This document shows, in pieces, positions 52,383 to 61,960 of a stretch of DNA of 64,000 nt; positions within the stretch are counted from its first letter, which is position 1, and every line of letters starts with the position of its first letter. The notes beneath the pieces were generated by a model. It had not been told where the DNA came from. It worked only from the letters and a program-made list of their open reading frames with translations, and ran no database searches. Source of the stretch: CAVUCH01 sp963763095 (GTDB lineage: Bacteria > Acidobacteriota > Vicinamibacteria > Vicinamibacterales > JAENWD01); NCBI GenBank assembly GCA_963763095.1, contig CAVXNR010000006.1:310001-374000 (forward strand), written 5' to 3'. Both the position numbers and the translations under genes were made by a program.

Positions 52383-54311
52383 CTACGGAACGTCAGTGCT
52401 GTCCCGTGGAGTGTCCACCGCATACCCGCGTACACGCAGGTGATCCACGATTGCCTCACGGGCCGCACGAGCCGTGAGCGGCTCGCACGCAGCGATCGCG
52501 CCTGGCAGGAGAGGAATCACGCTACCGCTCAGGGACGGCACCCGTCCCTCGAGGCTCATCACGAACGACTGGCTCCCTTGTAACAGCGACAGGGCCCCGA
52601 GGCTGAAGAAGGGCGGCACGGGCAGCGCGTAGTCGCTTCCCTTGAAGCGCAGGCGGGTGGTTGCCGCGATCGCGGTGAACACACGCCGGCAGGGCGGGAT
52701 GTGGCCGAGCAGCGACTGCCCCGCCATCCAGCCCGGTACACGCAGACCCAAGGCCTCTACGATGGTCGGCGCGATGTCGACACTCTGCACCGTCTGACCG
52801 ACACGCTCGCGCCGTGCCCCTCCAGGCAGGCGCACCAGCAACGGCACCGCTCGATCGGTCCGAGAGCCCTGCGCATGATCCGAGTAGACGACGATGAGCG
52901 TGTCATCGAAGACGGCGCGCTGTCGCAGCAGACTGAGGATCGCTGCAATCGACCTATCGGCGTCGAGGATGGCATCGTCGTAGAAGTCAGGCATCCAGTC
53001 CCCGACCTGCACCTTCCCGGCCGAGAAGTGCTGAACGCGGGGCGAATACTGCGCCCCGTGGGTCACCATCAGGTGAACGTGCGCGAACCAGGGCTGGCGC
53101 GTGCTGGTGAGATACGTCGTGAGCTGGCGCACACGAGTGTCATCCATGTACTGAGCGGCCATCGACTCGGTGACTTCGGCAAAGGCCGGCCGCTCGCGAT
53201 GTCCCGCGAGCAGCGCGATGCGGCTGCCGACACGCTGTACCATGCTGTCCAGGAAGTACCCACCAGACCCGAATCCGAGGAGCGCCCGAGTGAGGACCGT
53301 GTCAGAGCCCACCGCGTGGCCGTTCAACACATCGAAGCCGCCGCGAAGGTTGAAATCTGTCGAGGCGCCATAGTGACGCACCGCGAACTGGCCCGTGCGA
53401 TAGCCAACTGCGCGCAGCAGCGCCGGCAAGTGAAGCACCGACGGCTCGCCGCGCAGGATGTCCGGCGCGAAGATAACGCGCGTGTCAGTGGGTAATCGTC
53501 CCGTCAACATCGCGGTGAGCGCGCCGCCTGTATTGGCCGCGTTCGAGTAGGCGTTGGTGAAGACCAGTGCGTCACGAGCCAACTGCGCGAGAGATGGCGA
53601 GGTCGCGCGATGGTACCCGTACACCGAGAGGTGATCGGCATTGACGCCGTCCATGCCGACCAGCAGGATGTTGGGCCGACGGGCGGGGCGCCCTGGCTCG
53701 TATCGGGCTGCGAGGGGCTCAGTCACGAACTCGAAGCCAGCACCGGCACCGGCGAGGCACACGAGTCCGACCGCGCAGACAGCTGCGAATCGGCTGAACC
53801 CTCCGCCACCGCGCACCCACGCGGCCCACCGGCCGACCCGGCGCCACACGATCGCAAGGCCAATGAGGACACCGGCTGCGTATGGCAGTCGGCCACCGCG
53901 CAACGACGCGATGCCCCAGCCAAACAGCGTGGTGGTGAAGTTGTCCACCAGCAGCAGTGCGGCCGCCCACAGCACCAGGCTGGGCAGCGCACACATGGCA
54001 AATCGAGCGGCGAGCTGAACCGGTGAAAGGGGGATCCGCGCCGCCGCATCGAGTACCACGAGCACGAATGCGCCGGCGGCGACGACGGGCAGCAGCGCAG
54101 CACCGAACACTCCCCAACGGCCAGCCCATGTGAAGGCGTTCAGGAACGACGGTTTCGTCAGGAAGAACAGCCATTCCATGCCGACGAAGAAACCCGCCGC
54201 GAGGGTGTACATTGTCGCCCAGAGCCGCAGCTCGGTCGGCGGACCCGCCCTGCGACCGCGTGACTCCGTTGAAATCGGTGTGGCGACTTGACCGCGCGTA
54301 GCGTCACTCAC
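52383..54311 (-). CDS. Membrane-anchored sulfatase/alkaline phosphatase-fold enzyme
   Basis: A 642-residue protein. Residues 28-200 hold about five membrane helices; residues 210-640 form an exported sulfatase-fold domain with metal motif RRPNILLVGMDGVNADHLSV (Asp221) and IVVYSDHAQGSRTDRAVPLL near 455. At the nucleophile position the sulfatase Cys/Ser-X-Pro-X-Arg motif is absent; the segment is NAANTGGALTAMLTGRLP, with Thr261 as the candidate nucleophile, as in phosphoethanolamine or phosphoglycerol transferases. It is therefore more likely a phospho-group transferase or hydrolase than a formylglycine sulfatase. The gene is monocistronic. Confidence 0.85.
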   Translation of the reverse strand: MSDATRGQVATPISTESRGRRAGPPTELRLWATMYTLAAGFFVGMEWLFFLTKPSFLNAFTWAGRWGVFGAALLPVVAAGAFVLVVLDAAARIPLSPVQLAARFAMCALPSLVLWAAALLLVDNFTTTLFGWGIASLRGGRLPYAAGVLIGLAIVWRRVGRWAAWVRGGGGFSRFAAVCAVGLVCLAGAGAGFEFVTEPLAARYEPGRPARRPNILLVGMDGVNADHLSVYGYHRATSPSLAQLARDALVFTNAYSNAANTGGALTAMLTGRLPTDTRVIFAPDILRGEPSVLHLPALLRAVGYRTGQFAVRHYGASTDFNLRGGFDVLNGHAVGSDTVLTRALLGFGSGGYFLDSMVQRVGSRIALLAGHRERPAFAEVTESMAAQYMDDTRVRQLTTYLTSTRQPWFAHVHLMVTHGAQYSPRVQHFSAGKVQVGDWMPDFYDDAILDADRSIAAILSLLRQRAVFDDTLIVVYSDHAQGSRTDRAVPLLVRLPGGARRERVGQTVQSVDIAPTIVEALGLRVPGWMAGQSLLGHIPPCRRVFTAIAATTRLRFKGSDYALPVPPFFSLGALSLLQGSQSFVMSLEGRVPSLSGSVIPLLPGAIAACEPLTARAAREAIVDHLRVRGYAVDTPRDSTDVP

Positions 54312-54572
54312 TTCGAGAGCGTCAGCCGCCAGCGGTCGCTGATTGAGCGCGAGATGCGACGCTTGAGCATGTCCAAACAGTCAGAGCAAGCGACACGCCG
54401 GGTAACGATTGGCGGCGGAGCGCCTGATGCACAGCAGATTGCCGCGATGCTGGCAGCACCGCAGGGTCCCATTGTCGCCGAACTTCCGTCGCGCAGCCTC
54501 GCCGTGACCGTCACTCCCGGGTGTCGAAGCGCCCGCCGACGCATGGCCAACGCTCGAAAGATCCGGAACTGA
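54288..54572 (+). CDS. Possible small hypothetical protein
   Basis: A 94-codon open frame in the 295-bp spacer between the divergent sulfatase-fold and nagA-like genes. Its middle reads RRVTIGGGAPDAQQIAAMLA and then GPIVAELPSRSLAVTVTPG, ending in a basic tail. No family is recognised. The start is unclear (TTG at 54288, or ATG at 54354 or 54369) and no good ribosome site is seen, so it may be chance. Confidence 0.22.
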   Translation: MTARSVTHFESVSRQRSLIEREMRRLSMSKQSEQATRRVTIGGGAPDAQQIAAMLAAPQGPIVAELPSRSLAVTVTPGCRSARRRMANARKIRN

Positions 54573-54606
54573 CGGCGGAGAACTGAACCTGATAACGTCC
54601 TGCGGT

Positions 54607-55692
54607 ATGCGTCCCATCCCGCGTCGTCGCTTTCTCGGCGTGCCGCTGGTCGCGGCCGCTTCGGCGGCCATGACATCGCCAGGCCCGCAGCGCACGGAAG
54701 GTGCACCTGGGGAGTTGCGCCGGCTGCGGCATTCTGGATTTCTGGATCTGCAGGTGAACGGGTTCGCGGGCGTGGATTTCAACGACCCGGCGACGTCACC
54801 CGAGCACGTACACCACGCGCTCACCGCGCTTCGGAGCCACGGTGTCACCCGCATTCTGCCGACGATCATCTCTGGTCCGCTCGAACGCTATGAACGGTGT
54901 GCGCGGACGCTGTTGCAGGCTGACGCACCGGCGATCCTGGGCCTTCACATGGAGGGGCCCTACATCTCTCCCGAGGACGGCGCGCGCGGCGCTCATCGGC
55001 GCGAAGACACCGCCCCCGCGTCGATTGACGACTTCAAGCGGCGCCAGGATATCGCCGGTGGACGCGTCCGAATCGTCACGCTCGCGCCGGAAGTGCCTGG
55101 TGCGCTCGCTCTCATCGAACACCTGCGTAAAACGGGCGTCCGCGTCGCTATCGGCCACACGGCCGCCACCCCCGAACAGGTGCGGGACGCCATCCGTGCC
55201 GGCGCAACGCTCTCGACACACCTCGGGAACGGGTGCGCCCAGATGCTTCCAAGGCACCCGAATTTCCTCTGGGAACAACTTGCCGCAGACGAGCTCCTCG
55301 CCTCGATCATCGTGGACGGGCACCACCTGCCCCCGGCGACGGTGAAGTCGCTGGTCCGCGCGAAGACGCCCCGCCGCGTGGTGCTGGTCACCGATGCGAT
55401 TGCGGCCGCCGGACAGCCGCCGGGTGATTACCAGCTGGGTGCGCTCACGGTACGGCTCGACCAGAACGGCCGCGTGGCGGTGCCCGGGCAGCCAAACCTG
55501 GCGGGATCGGCCTTGTCGATGGACCGCGCCGTGGCCAACACCGTGAAGTTCGCTGGCGTCACCCTCGACGATGCGCTGGCAATGGCGTCCACGACGCCGT
55601 CGGAGTACCTGGGGCTGAAGCCGGCGGGGTCGCTCGATCTCGAATGGGATCCTGCGGCGTTCACCTTGCGAGTCACGAGAGTGGACGATTGA
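54607..55692 (+). CDS. nagA: N-acetylglucosamine-6-phosphate deacetylase-like amidohydrolase with twin-arginine-like leader
   Basis: A 361-residue NagA-family protein: GFLDLQVNGFAGVDFNDPAT, LGLHMEGPYISPEDGARGAH (metal Glu), VRVAIGHTAATPEQVRDAIR and LSTHLGNGCAQMLPRHPNF (His ligands), ASIIVDGHHLPPATVKSLVR, VVLVTDAIAAAGQPPGDYQL (catalytic Asp). Unlike cytosolic NagA it begins MRPIPRRRFLGVPLVAAASA, which looks like a Tat leader, and the usual N-terminal beta domain is short. Export would mean it does not act on the phosphorylated cytosolic sugar, so the substrate may be a free N-acetyl sugar or similar. Confidence 0.88.
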   Translation: MRPIPRRRFLGVPLVAAASAAMTSPGPQRTEGAPGELRRLRHSGFLDLQVNGFAGVDFNDPATSPEHVHHALTALRSHGVTRILPTIISGPLERYERCARTLLQADAPAILGLHMEGPYISPEDGARGAHRREDTAPASIDDFKRRQDIAGGRVRIVTLAPEVPGALALIEHLRKTGVRVAIGHTAATPEQVRDAIRAGATLSTHLGNGCAQMLPRHPNFLWEQLAADELLASIIVDGHHLPPATVKSLVRAKTPRRVVLVTDAIAAAGQPPGDYQLGALTVRLDQNGRVAVPGQPNLAGSALSMDRAVANTVKFAGVTLDDALAMASTTPSEYLGLKPAGSLDLEWDPAAFTLRVTRVDD

Positions 55693-55702
55693 CCTTCCGT
55701 CC

Positions 55703-56521
55703 TCACGCCTCGAGCGTCGCTGAGCACACCGCCTCCGCGAACTCCTCGAAAAACGCCTCGCACCCGGGCTGCGGCGCCCACGCGTAGACGCTCGCCAGCG
55801 CGCCGTCCTGCCGCACGCTGCCGAGCGCGCGCAGCGGTTCGACCGTGAGCAGCACCTCGCGCGGCAGGGTCGCCCCGTAGTACCGCCGGAGCCGCTCGAT
55901 GGTCAGCGTCTCCAGGAGGAGCACCGGTTCGGGCTCCCGGCCCAGCAGGATTCGATGGGCGATGGCGTCCGTTTCCGGCTTGTCGAAGCTCGGGCCATCA
56001 ATCGCGGCCACCTTGAGCGTCGGTATGCCCGCGAGGCTGCGCGCCGCCTCGGCCGTGACGTTCGGATAGTGGGCATCGGCGCCGTCCATCATCGGATACC
56101 GCCGGCCGTACAGCGCGCTGAACCCGGTCGCCAACAGCACCCCGTCGCTGCCCTCGAGATCGTTCGGCAGGTCCGCGACGTCGATACGCGAGTGGTAGTT
56201 GACGCCGTGAATGGTCTCGCGCCGCTCCGGGCCGGTGTGAGCCAGGTCGACAACGCGCGTGCGGAACGCGAGGTAGCGCCGCGGATCGAGTCGATCGAAC
56301 CCCGCACCGTCCGGCAGCAGGTGGAACGGAGCGTCGAGGTGCGACCAGGTGTGATTGGAGATCCCAACGCGATCGCCGGCCTGGTTCACGCCGTAGACGC
56401 CCCACATGTGCCACTCGTTGGTGGGTCCCCTGCTCGCGATGGGGCTCCGCTCGATCCGGGGAGCCTGCGGGACGTGGATGTAGTCCGTGGGTGAAAGATC
56501 GATGCGGATCAGGCGCGACAT
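55703..56521 (-). CDS. Cyclase-family (kynurenine formamidase-like) hydrolase
   Basis: A 272-residue metal hydrolase: metal site NHTWSHLDAPFHLLPDGAGF (His-X3-His-X-Asp), then GVLLATGFSALYGRRYPMMD, YPNVTAEAARSLAGIPTLKV, and AAIDGPSFDKPETDAIAHRI. This is the cyclase/KynB fold, which opens amide or ester bonds; the natural substrate is unknown. The ATG at 56521 has ggag upstream; an ATG at 56551 directly abuts a palindromic repeat and is less likely. It converges with nagA. Confidence 0.88.
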   Translation of the reverse strand: MSRLIRIDLSPTDYIHVPQAPRIERSPIASRGPTNEWHMWGVYGVNQAGDRVGISNHTWSHLDAPFHLLPDGAGFDRLDPRRYLAFRTRVVDLAHTGPERRETIHGVNYHSRIDVADLPNDLEGSDGVLLATGFSALYGRRYPMMDGADAHYPNVTAEAARSLAGIPTLKVAAIDGPSFDKPETDAIAHRILLGREPEPVLLLETLTIERLRRYYGATLPREVLLTVEPLRALGSVRQDGALASVYAWAPQPGCEAFFEEFAEAVCSATLEA

Positions 56522-56552
56522 CTTCTTCTTGGGCTCCAAAGTGACCGGCATC

Positions 56553-56688
56553 GCCGGGACTGAAGTCCCGGCGCCACGACGCGACTCGATCCGATCTCCG
56601 GGACTGAAGTGCCGGCGCCACGACGGCATCGGACCTTGCCAGATCGGCGGACCGACTCAGTGTGGAGCCGTGGCTTCAGTCCCGGCGG
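56553..56688. repeat. Three palindromic repeats of the gggactgaagtccc family
   Basis: gccgggactgaagtcccggc (56553-56572), ccgggactgaagtgccggc (56598-56616), and the inverted variant gtggagccgtggcttcagtc running to 56688. The last copy encodes the final residues SAGTEATAPH of the Gfo/Idh gene. Confidence 0.85.
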
Positions 56689-57709
56689 ACCCGACGTCCA
56701 CGGCTCGCCCGCTGCGTGCGCTCTGGTAGATGGCTTCGACTATCGCGAGGCTCCGCCGTCCTTCCACGCCACTGCACAGCGGCTCACGCCCGTCGTGAAT
56801 CGCGGCAACGAAGTCTTCGATCAACCGCTGGTGGCCGCGAACGTCGGACACGACCGGCGACGCGGCGCTGCGGTTCGTGTCGGCCTCGACATCCGGGAGC
56901 AGGCCATCGATGGACGTGCGCAGGTCCGCCGCAATCACCCGGTCGTGCTCGAGAACGATGGTGCCTTCGGTGGTACTCAGCTCCACTCTCCTCGCGTATC
57001 CGGGGTACGCGGCCGTCGTGGCTTCGAAGGACGCCCGCACCCCGTTCTCGAACTCCAGGATCGCCAACGTGGTGTCTTCCACGTCAATCTCGTGCAGCAG
57101 CGTCGCGGTGTGGGCGAAGACACGGCGTACGGGCCCGAGCATCCAACCCAGGAGATCGACCGTGTGGATCCCCTGGTTGATCAGCGCGCCGCCGCCGTCG
57201 AGCGCGCGGGTGCCACGCCAGCGCGAATCCGTGTAGTACTCGGGCGCGCGATACCACTTGACCCGTGCAGAGGCGAGCAGCGGGCGGCCTAGTGCGCCCG
57301 ACATCAGCAGCTCGCGGAGGCGGACGAATGACGGCTGCGTCCGGTCCTGGAACAGCACCCCCAGCCGGACGCCGGCCGATCGCGCCGCCGCGATCACCCG
57401 ATCCGAGGCAGCCACGGCGACGTCGAGCGGCTTCTCAACCAGAACGTGCAGCCCTGCACGTGCGGCCGCAATTCCCTGGTCGGCATGCAATCCCGATGGG
57501 CTGCCGATGATGACGGCGTCGAGCGGACGGTGCGCGAGCATCGCCGCCAGGTCCGGGTACGCCACGCCGCCGTACAACTCGGCGAGCTTCGCGGCACGCG
57601 CGTGATTGGCCCCGTGCACGGCGACTATCTGGACCCCCGCGATTTCCCGACAGGCGCGCGCGTGGGTCTCGCTGATGTTGCCCGCCCCGATCAGTGCGAT
57701 ATGCGTCAC
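56657..57709 (-). CDS. Gfo/Idh/MocA-family oxidoreductase (cytosolic)
   Basis: A 350-residue NAD(P)-dependent sugar oxidoreductase: THIALIGAGNISETHARACR at the N-terminus, the EKP motif in GLHVLVEKPLDVAVAASDRV, and LDGGGALINQGIHTVDLLGW near 180. No export signal. The GTG at 57709 places the Rossmann motif at the N-terminus as usual; the longer frame to 57826 runs through another palindromic repeat. The C-terminal ten residues come from an inserted repeat copy. Confidence 0.9.
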   Translation of the reverse strand: MTHIALIGAGNISETHARACREIAGVQIVAVHGANHARAAKLAELYGGVAYPDLAAMLAHRPLDAVIIGSPSGLHADQGIAAARAGLHVLVEKPLDVAVAASDRVIAAARSAGVRLGVLFQDRTQPSFVRLRELLMSGALGRPLLASARVKWYRAPEYYTDSRWRGTRALDGGGALINQGIHTVDLLGWMLGPVRRVFAHTATLLHEIDVEDTTLAILEFENGVRASFEATTAAYPGYARRVELSTTEGTIVLEHDRVIAADLRTSIDGLLPDVEADTNRSAASPVVSDVRGHQRLIEDFVAAIHDGREPLCSGVEGRRSLAIVEAIYQSARSGRAVDVGSAGTEATAPH

Positions 57710-57774
57710 GGACGGATTATGCACCAGCGATCCTGTTGCTGTGGCAGCCTGCGGTCGCGGTCCGTTTCGCCGAT

Positions 57775-57793
57775 GGCCCGATGCAGTCGGGCC
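57775..57793. repeat. Palindromic repeat, variant ggcccgatgcagtcgggcc
   Basis: A diverged copy of the gggactgaagtccc family in the spacer upstream of the Gfo/Idh gene and the divergent small membrane gene. Confidence 0.7.
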
Positions 57794-57870
57794 GCTACAT
57801 GGGGCCGCATCAGGCGACTGCGGCACAGGCGTAGAATGCGGGCGTTGGTCGTCGGACCCGGAGGATGTGA

Positions 57871-58164
57871 ATGGAACTGAAAGCTATCGAACCCGTCTCG
57901 TCCGCGAAGGTGCTCGGCGTGTTCTACACCGCCATCGGGCTGATCGCCGGCGTGATCGTCGCCGGCATCGGATTAACCGGGGCCGTCGTGGGCCACGCAT
58001 CAGAAGGGATGAACCCGATGCTGAGCGGCATGTTCAGCGTCGGCGCCATCGTGGTCCTGCCGGTGCTCTATGGCGTCATGGGTGCCCTGGGAGGGATGAT
58101 CTTCTCGTGGCTCTACAACGTCATCGCCCGGCTGGTCGGGGGGATTCAGGTGACGCTTCAGTAG
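57871..58164 (+). CDS. Small two-helix membrane protein (DUF3566-like)
   Basis: A 97-residue protein: basic/charged start MELKAIEPVSSAKVLGVFYT, first helix AIGLIAGVIVAGIGLTGAVV, second region FSVGAIVVLPVLYGVMGALG with GGMIFSWLYNVIARLVGGIQ at the end. The pattern is like the small DUF3566 membrane family; the match is from memory and not certain. The ribosome site is strong (ggaggatgtga). It overlaps the convergent DUF6807 gene by 44 bp. Confidence 0.75.
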   Translation: MELKAIEPVSSAKVLGVFYTAIGLIAGVIVAGIGLTGAVVGHASEGMNPMLSGMFSVGAIVVLPVLYGVMGALGGMIFSWLYNVIARLVGGIQVTLQ

Positions 58165-59206
58165 CCCGCGACGACCACGCCTTCCACGCGGACTCCACGT
58201 CTGCGGCTGATGGTCTGCCGGTCGCGACGATGATGCGGTAGCGGAACGTGGCGGACTGCCGCGGCTCGATCGCGAAGTTCAGCACGTCCTTGCCGTCGCT
58301 GAGCGCCTTCTGGCCCAGGGGGTTGGCCGCAAATAGACCGTATCCGCGTGCGTGCCAGTAGGTGGGGTGGCCCGGGTTCTGCGGGTGATCGAGGATGGCA
58401 ATCGACACCGGCTCCGCGCCGACGTTTCCGGACAGGGTGCACCAGCGGCCGCGCGTGCCCCACACGGCTGCTCCCTTCGTGCCCTCACTCGTCAGATAGA
58501 CGCCGTTCACGCCCGTGTTATCCATCGACGCGACCGTCGTCGGACGACCGGCGGCGTCCGTGAACATCTCGGGCTTGGTGCTCGGCTCCTCGAGCGCGCG
58601 CGTGACGCGCAGTCCGAGCACGCCTTCCTTGTTGTCGGCCAGGGAAACGCGCTTGTCCTGAGCGGTGAGGGTGATCACCAGGTCAATCGTACGAGTCGCC
58701 GGATCGCCGCGGAACGTGTAGGACGTGTTCTGTTTGAGCGACACCGAGCCGTCCGGCATCACCCACTCTGAGCTCGTGACGAGCTCGCCGTGATCGTCGC
58801 CCCCCTTCGCAACCGTTATGTCGCGGTGGAGAACCGTGCCCATCTTGTGCTTGTCGGCCGCGGGGATCGCGTCGGAGTTGTTCCAGAAATCGATGCCATT
58901 CACGTCGCCGTAGTTGAACCAGAGGCCTACGTGATGCGGATGGTCGACGCGTTCACCCGCGCGCGGCTCGAGCGGAAACCCACGCGTCACAGCCGTGCCC
59001 TTGGCGGTGCGGATCGGAAACAGCACGGGCTTCTTCAGCGTGGCCGGCCAGATATACGAAGTGAACGGCTTGCCGTCCATCAGGACGTCGACGCGGCGGT
59101 CGGCCTCCTTCCGCACGACTTCCACGCGGGCCGCCGGCCCGGCCTGGGCCGCGAGGGAGGCCACGACGCCGAGGAGCATTGCCGACGCGAATACCGCTGT
59201 TCTCAC
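58121..59206 (-). CDS. Secreted DUF6807 (PmoA-like) protein
   Basis: A 361-residue exported protein: hydrophobic leader RTAVFASAMLLGVVASLAAQ, then RRVDVLMDGKPFTSYIWPAT, RAGERVDHPHHVGLWFNYGD, VNGIDFWNNSDAIPAADKHK, and VSIAILDHPQNPGHPTYWHA with RGYGLFAANPLGQKALSDG. The HPHHVGLWF motif is typical of this family, often called PmoA-like though not part of methane monooxygenase, and found in secreted sugar clusters. The GTG at 59206 is preferred for its ribosome site (ctggaggat); the longer frame runs through palindromic repeats. Confidence 0.87.
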   Translation of the reverse strand: MRTAVFASAMLLGVVASLAAQAGPAARVEVVRKEADRRVDVLMDGKPFTSYIWPATLKKPVLFPIRTAKGTAVTRGFPLEPRAGERVDHPHHVGLWFNYGDVNGIDFWNNSDAIPAADKHKMGTVLHRDITVAKGGDDHGELVTSSEWVMPDGSVSLKQNTSYTFRGDPATRTIDLVITLTAQDKRVSLADNKEGVLGLRVTRALEEPSTKPEMFTDAAGRPTTVASMDNTGVNGVYLTSEGTKGAAVWGTRGRWCTLSGNVGAEPVSIAILDHPQNPGHPTYWHARGYGLFAANPLGQKALSDGKDVLNFAIEPRQSATFRYRIIVATGRPSAADVESAWKAWSSRATEASPESPRPAGR

Positions 59207-59223
59207 GCCATCCTCCAGAACGC

Positions 59224-59291
59224 CGCCGGGACTGAAGTCCCGGCTCCACGCACATGATGCTTCAGGCCACCGCCGGGACTGAAATCCCGGC
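59224..59291. repeat. Two palindromic repeats gccgggactgaagtcccggctccac
   Basis: gccgggactgaagtcccggc at 59224-59243 and gccgggactgaaatcccggc at 59272-59291, both followed by tccac, in direct orientation 48 bp apart, in the spacer between the ManD-like and DUF6807 genes. Near-identical, so recently copied. Confidence 0.9.
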
Positions 59292-59322
59292 TCCACAACA
59301 TGATGATCCACGGTGCCGCCGC

Positions 59323-60531
59323 TCACCAGTCATGCACCGTCCCGTCGAGTCTCCTGTTCACGGGCAGGTAGGCTCTCACATACGGATACTCAGTGGCGAG
59401 GGTCTCGTCCATGTCCACGCCAAACCCGGGAGCGTCACCGGGGTGCATGAACCCGCGCTCGAACGTGTACTCGTGCGGGAACACGCGATCGGTCGCCTCG
59501 CTGTGCGGCATGTGTTCCTGGATGCCGAAGTTGTGGACGCTCAGCCCGAAGTGCAGCGCGGCCGCCATGCAGACAGGGCTCAGGTCGGTGGCCCCGTGGC
59601 ACCCCGTACGCACCTGGTGCAACTCGGCGAGATGCGCGATCTTCACGAGATGTGAGAGCCCGCCCGCGTGGACCACCGAGGTGCGGATGTAGTCGATCAG
59701 CCGCCCCTCGATCAACTGCTGACAGTCATAGATCGTGTTGAACACCTCCCCGACCGCGAGCGGCGTCGTGGTGTGCTGCCGGATCAGGCGAAACGCATCC
59801 TGCGCTTCGGCCGGGACGGGATCTTCCAGCCAGAAGAGGCGATGCGCCTCGAGATCCCTGCCCAGGCGAGCGGCCTCGATCGACGTCAACCGGTGATGCA
59901 CGTCGTGCAGCAGGTGGACGTCGGAGCCGAACTCCTTGCGCAGGCGTTCAAAGAGCGTTGGCACGAACGCGAGGTAGCGTGCGCTGCTCCACGCGTGCTC
60001 CGATGGCAGACCGCGTTCCGCGGGCTCGTACGGCACCGCGCCTTTCGGAACGCCGTAGGTGCTCGCCAGACCAGGAATACCGCTCTGCGCGCGCACCGCG
60101 ACGTATCCCGCCTCGAAGTGACGCGCCACTTCCCGGACGGTATGCTCGACGTCGGGGCCGTTCGCGTGGCCGTACACCATGACCGCGTCACGCGAGGCGC
60201 CTCCGAGCAGCTGGTAAACCGGCACGCCCAGCGACTTGCCTTTGATGTCCCAGAGCGCCGTGTCGACCGCGCCGATCGCGGCCATTGTCACGGGACCGCG
60301 GCGCCAGTACGCGCCCTTGTACAGGTACTGCCAGGTATCTTCGATCCTGCGCGCGTCCCGCCCGATCAGCAGCGGCACGACGTGCTCGGAGAGATAGGCG
60401 GCCACGGCCAGCTCCCGGCCGTTCACCGTCGCGTCGCCCAGGCCGTACAGGCCGTCTTCGGTCGTGACCTTCAGCGTGACGAAATTCCGGCCGGGCGAGC
60501 AGACGATGACGCGGGCGTCGGCAATCCGCAT
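59323..60531 (-). CDS. manD: D-mannonate dehydratase-like enolase-superfamily enzyme
   Basis: A 402-residue enolase-superfamily dehydratase of the ManD/RspA type: RNFVTLKVTTEDGLYGLGDA at the capping domain, VDTALWDIKGKSLGVPVYQL, metal sites VHLLHDVHHRLTSIEAARLG, LFWLEDPVPAEAQDAFRLIR and TPLAVGEVFNTIYDCQQLIE, the ManD marker GCHGATDLSPVCMAAALHF, and C-terminal DGTVHDW. It would dehydrate D-mannonate (or D-gluconate) to 2-keto-3-deoxy-D-gluconate. It lies 10 bp downstream of the ExuT-like transporter. Confidence 0.92.
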   Translation of the reverse strand: MRIADARVIVCSPGRNFVTLKVTTEDGLYGLGDATVNGRELAVAAYLSEHVVPLLIGRDARRIEDTWQYLYKGAYWRRGPVTMAAIGAVDTALWDIKGKSLGVPVYQLLGGASRDAVMVYGHANGPDVEHTVREVARHFEAGYVAVRAQSGIPGLASTYGVPKGAVPYEPAERGLPSEHAWSSARYLAFVPTLFERLRKEFGSDVHLLHDVHHRLTSIEAARLGRDLEAHRLFWLEDPVPAEAQDAFRLIRQHTTTPLAVGEVFNTIYDCQQLIEGRLIDYIRTSVVHAGGLSHLVKIAHLAELHQVRTGCHGATDLSPVCMAAALHFGLSVHNFGIQEHMPHSEATDRVFPHEYTFERGFMHPGDAPGFGVDMDETLATEYPYVRAYLPVNRRLDGTVHDW

Positions 60532-60541
60532 GGATCGGAAC

Positions 60542-61897
<1,356 letters not shown>

Positions 61898-61960
61898 AGG
61901 ACCGCCTTGAAGAACGCAGCCGGCGAGCGCGCCACTCTGTCGGGCGGATTGGGCTCGCGG

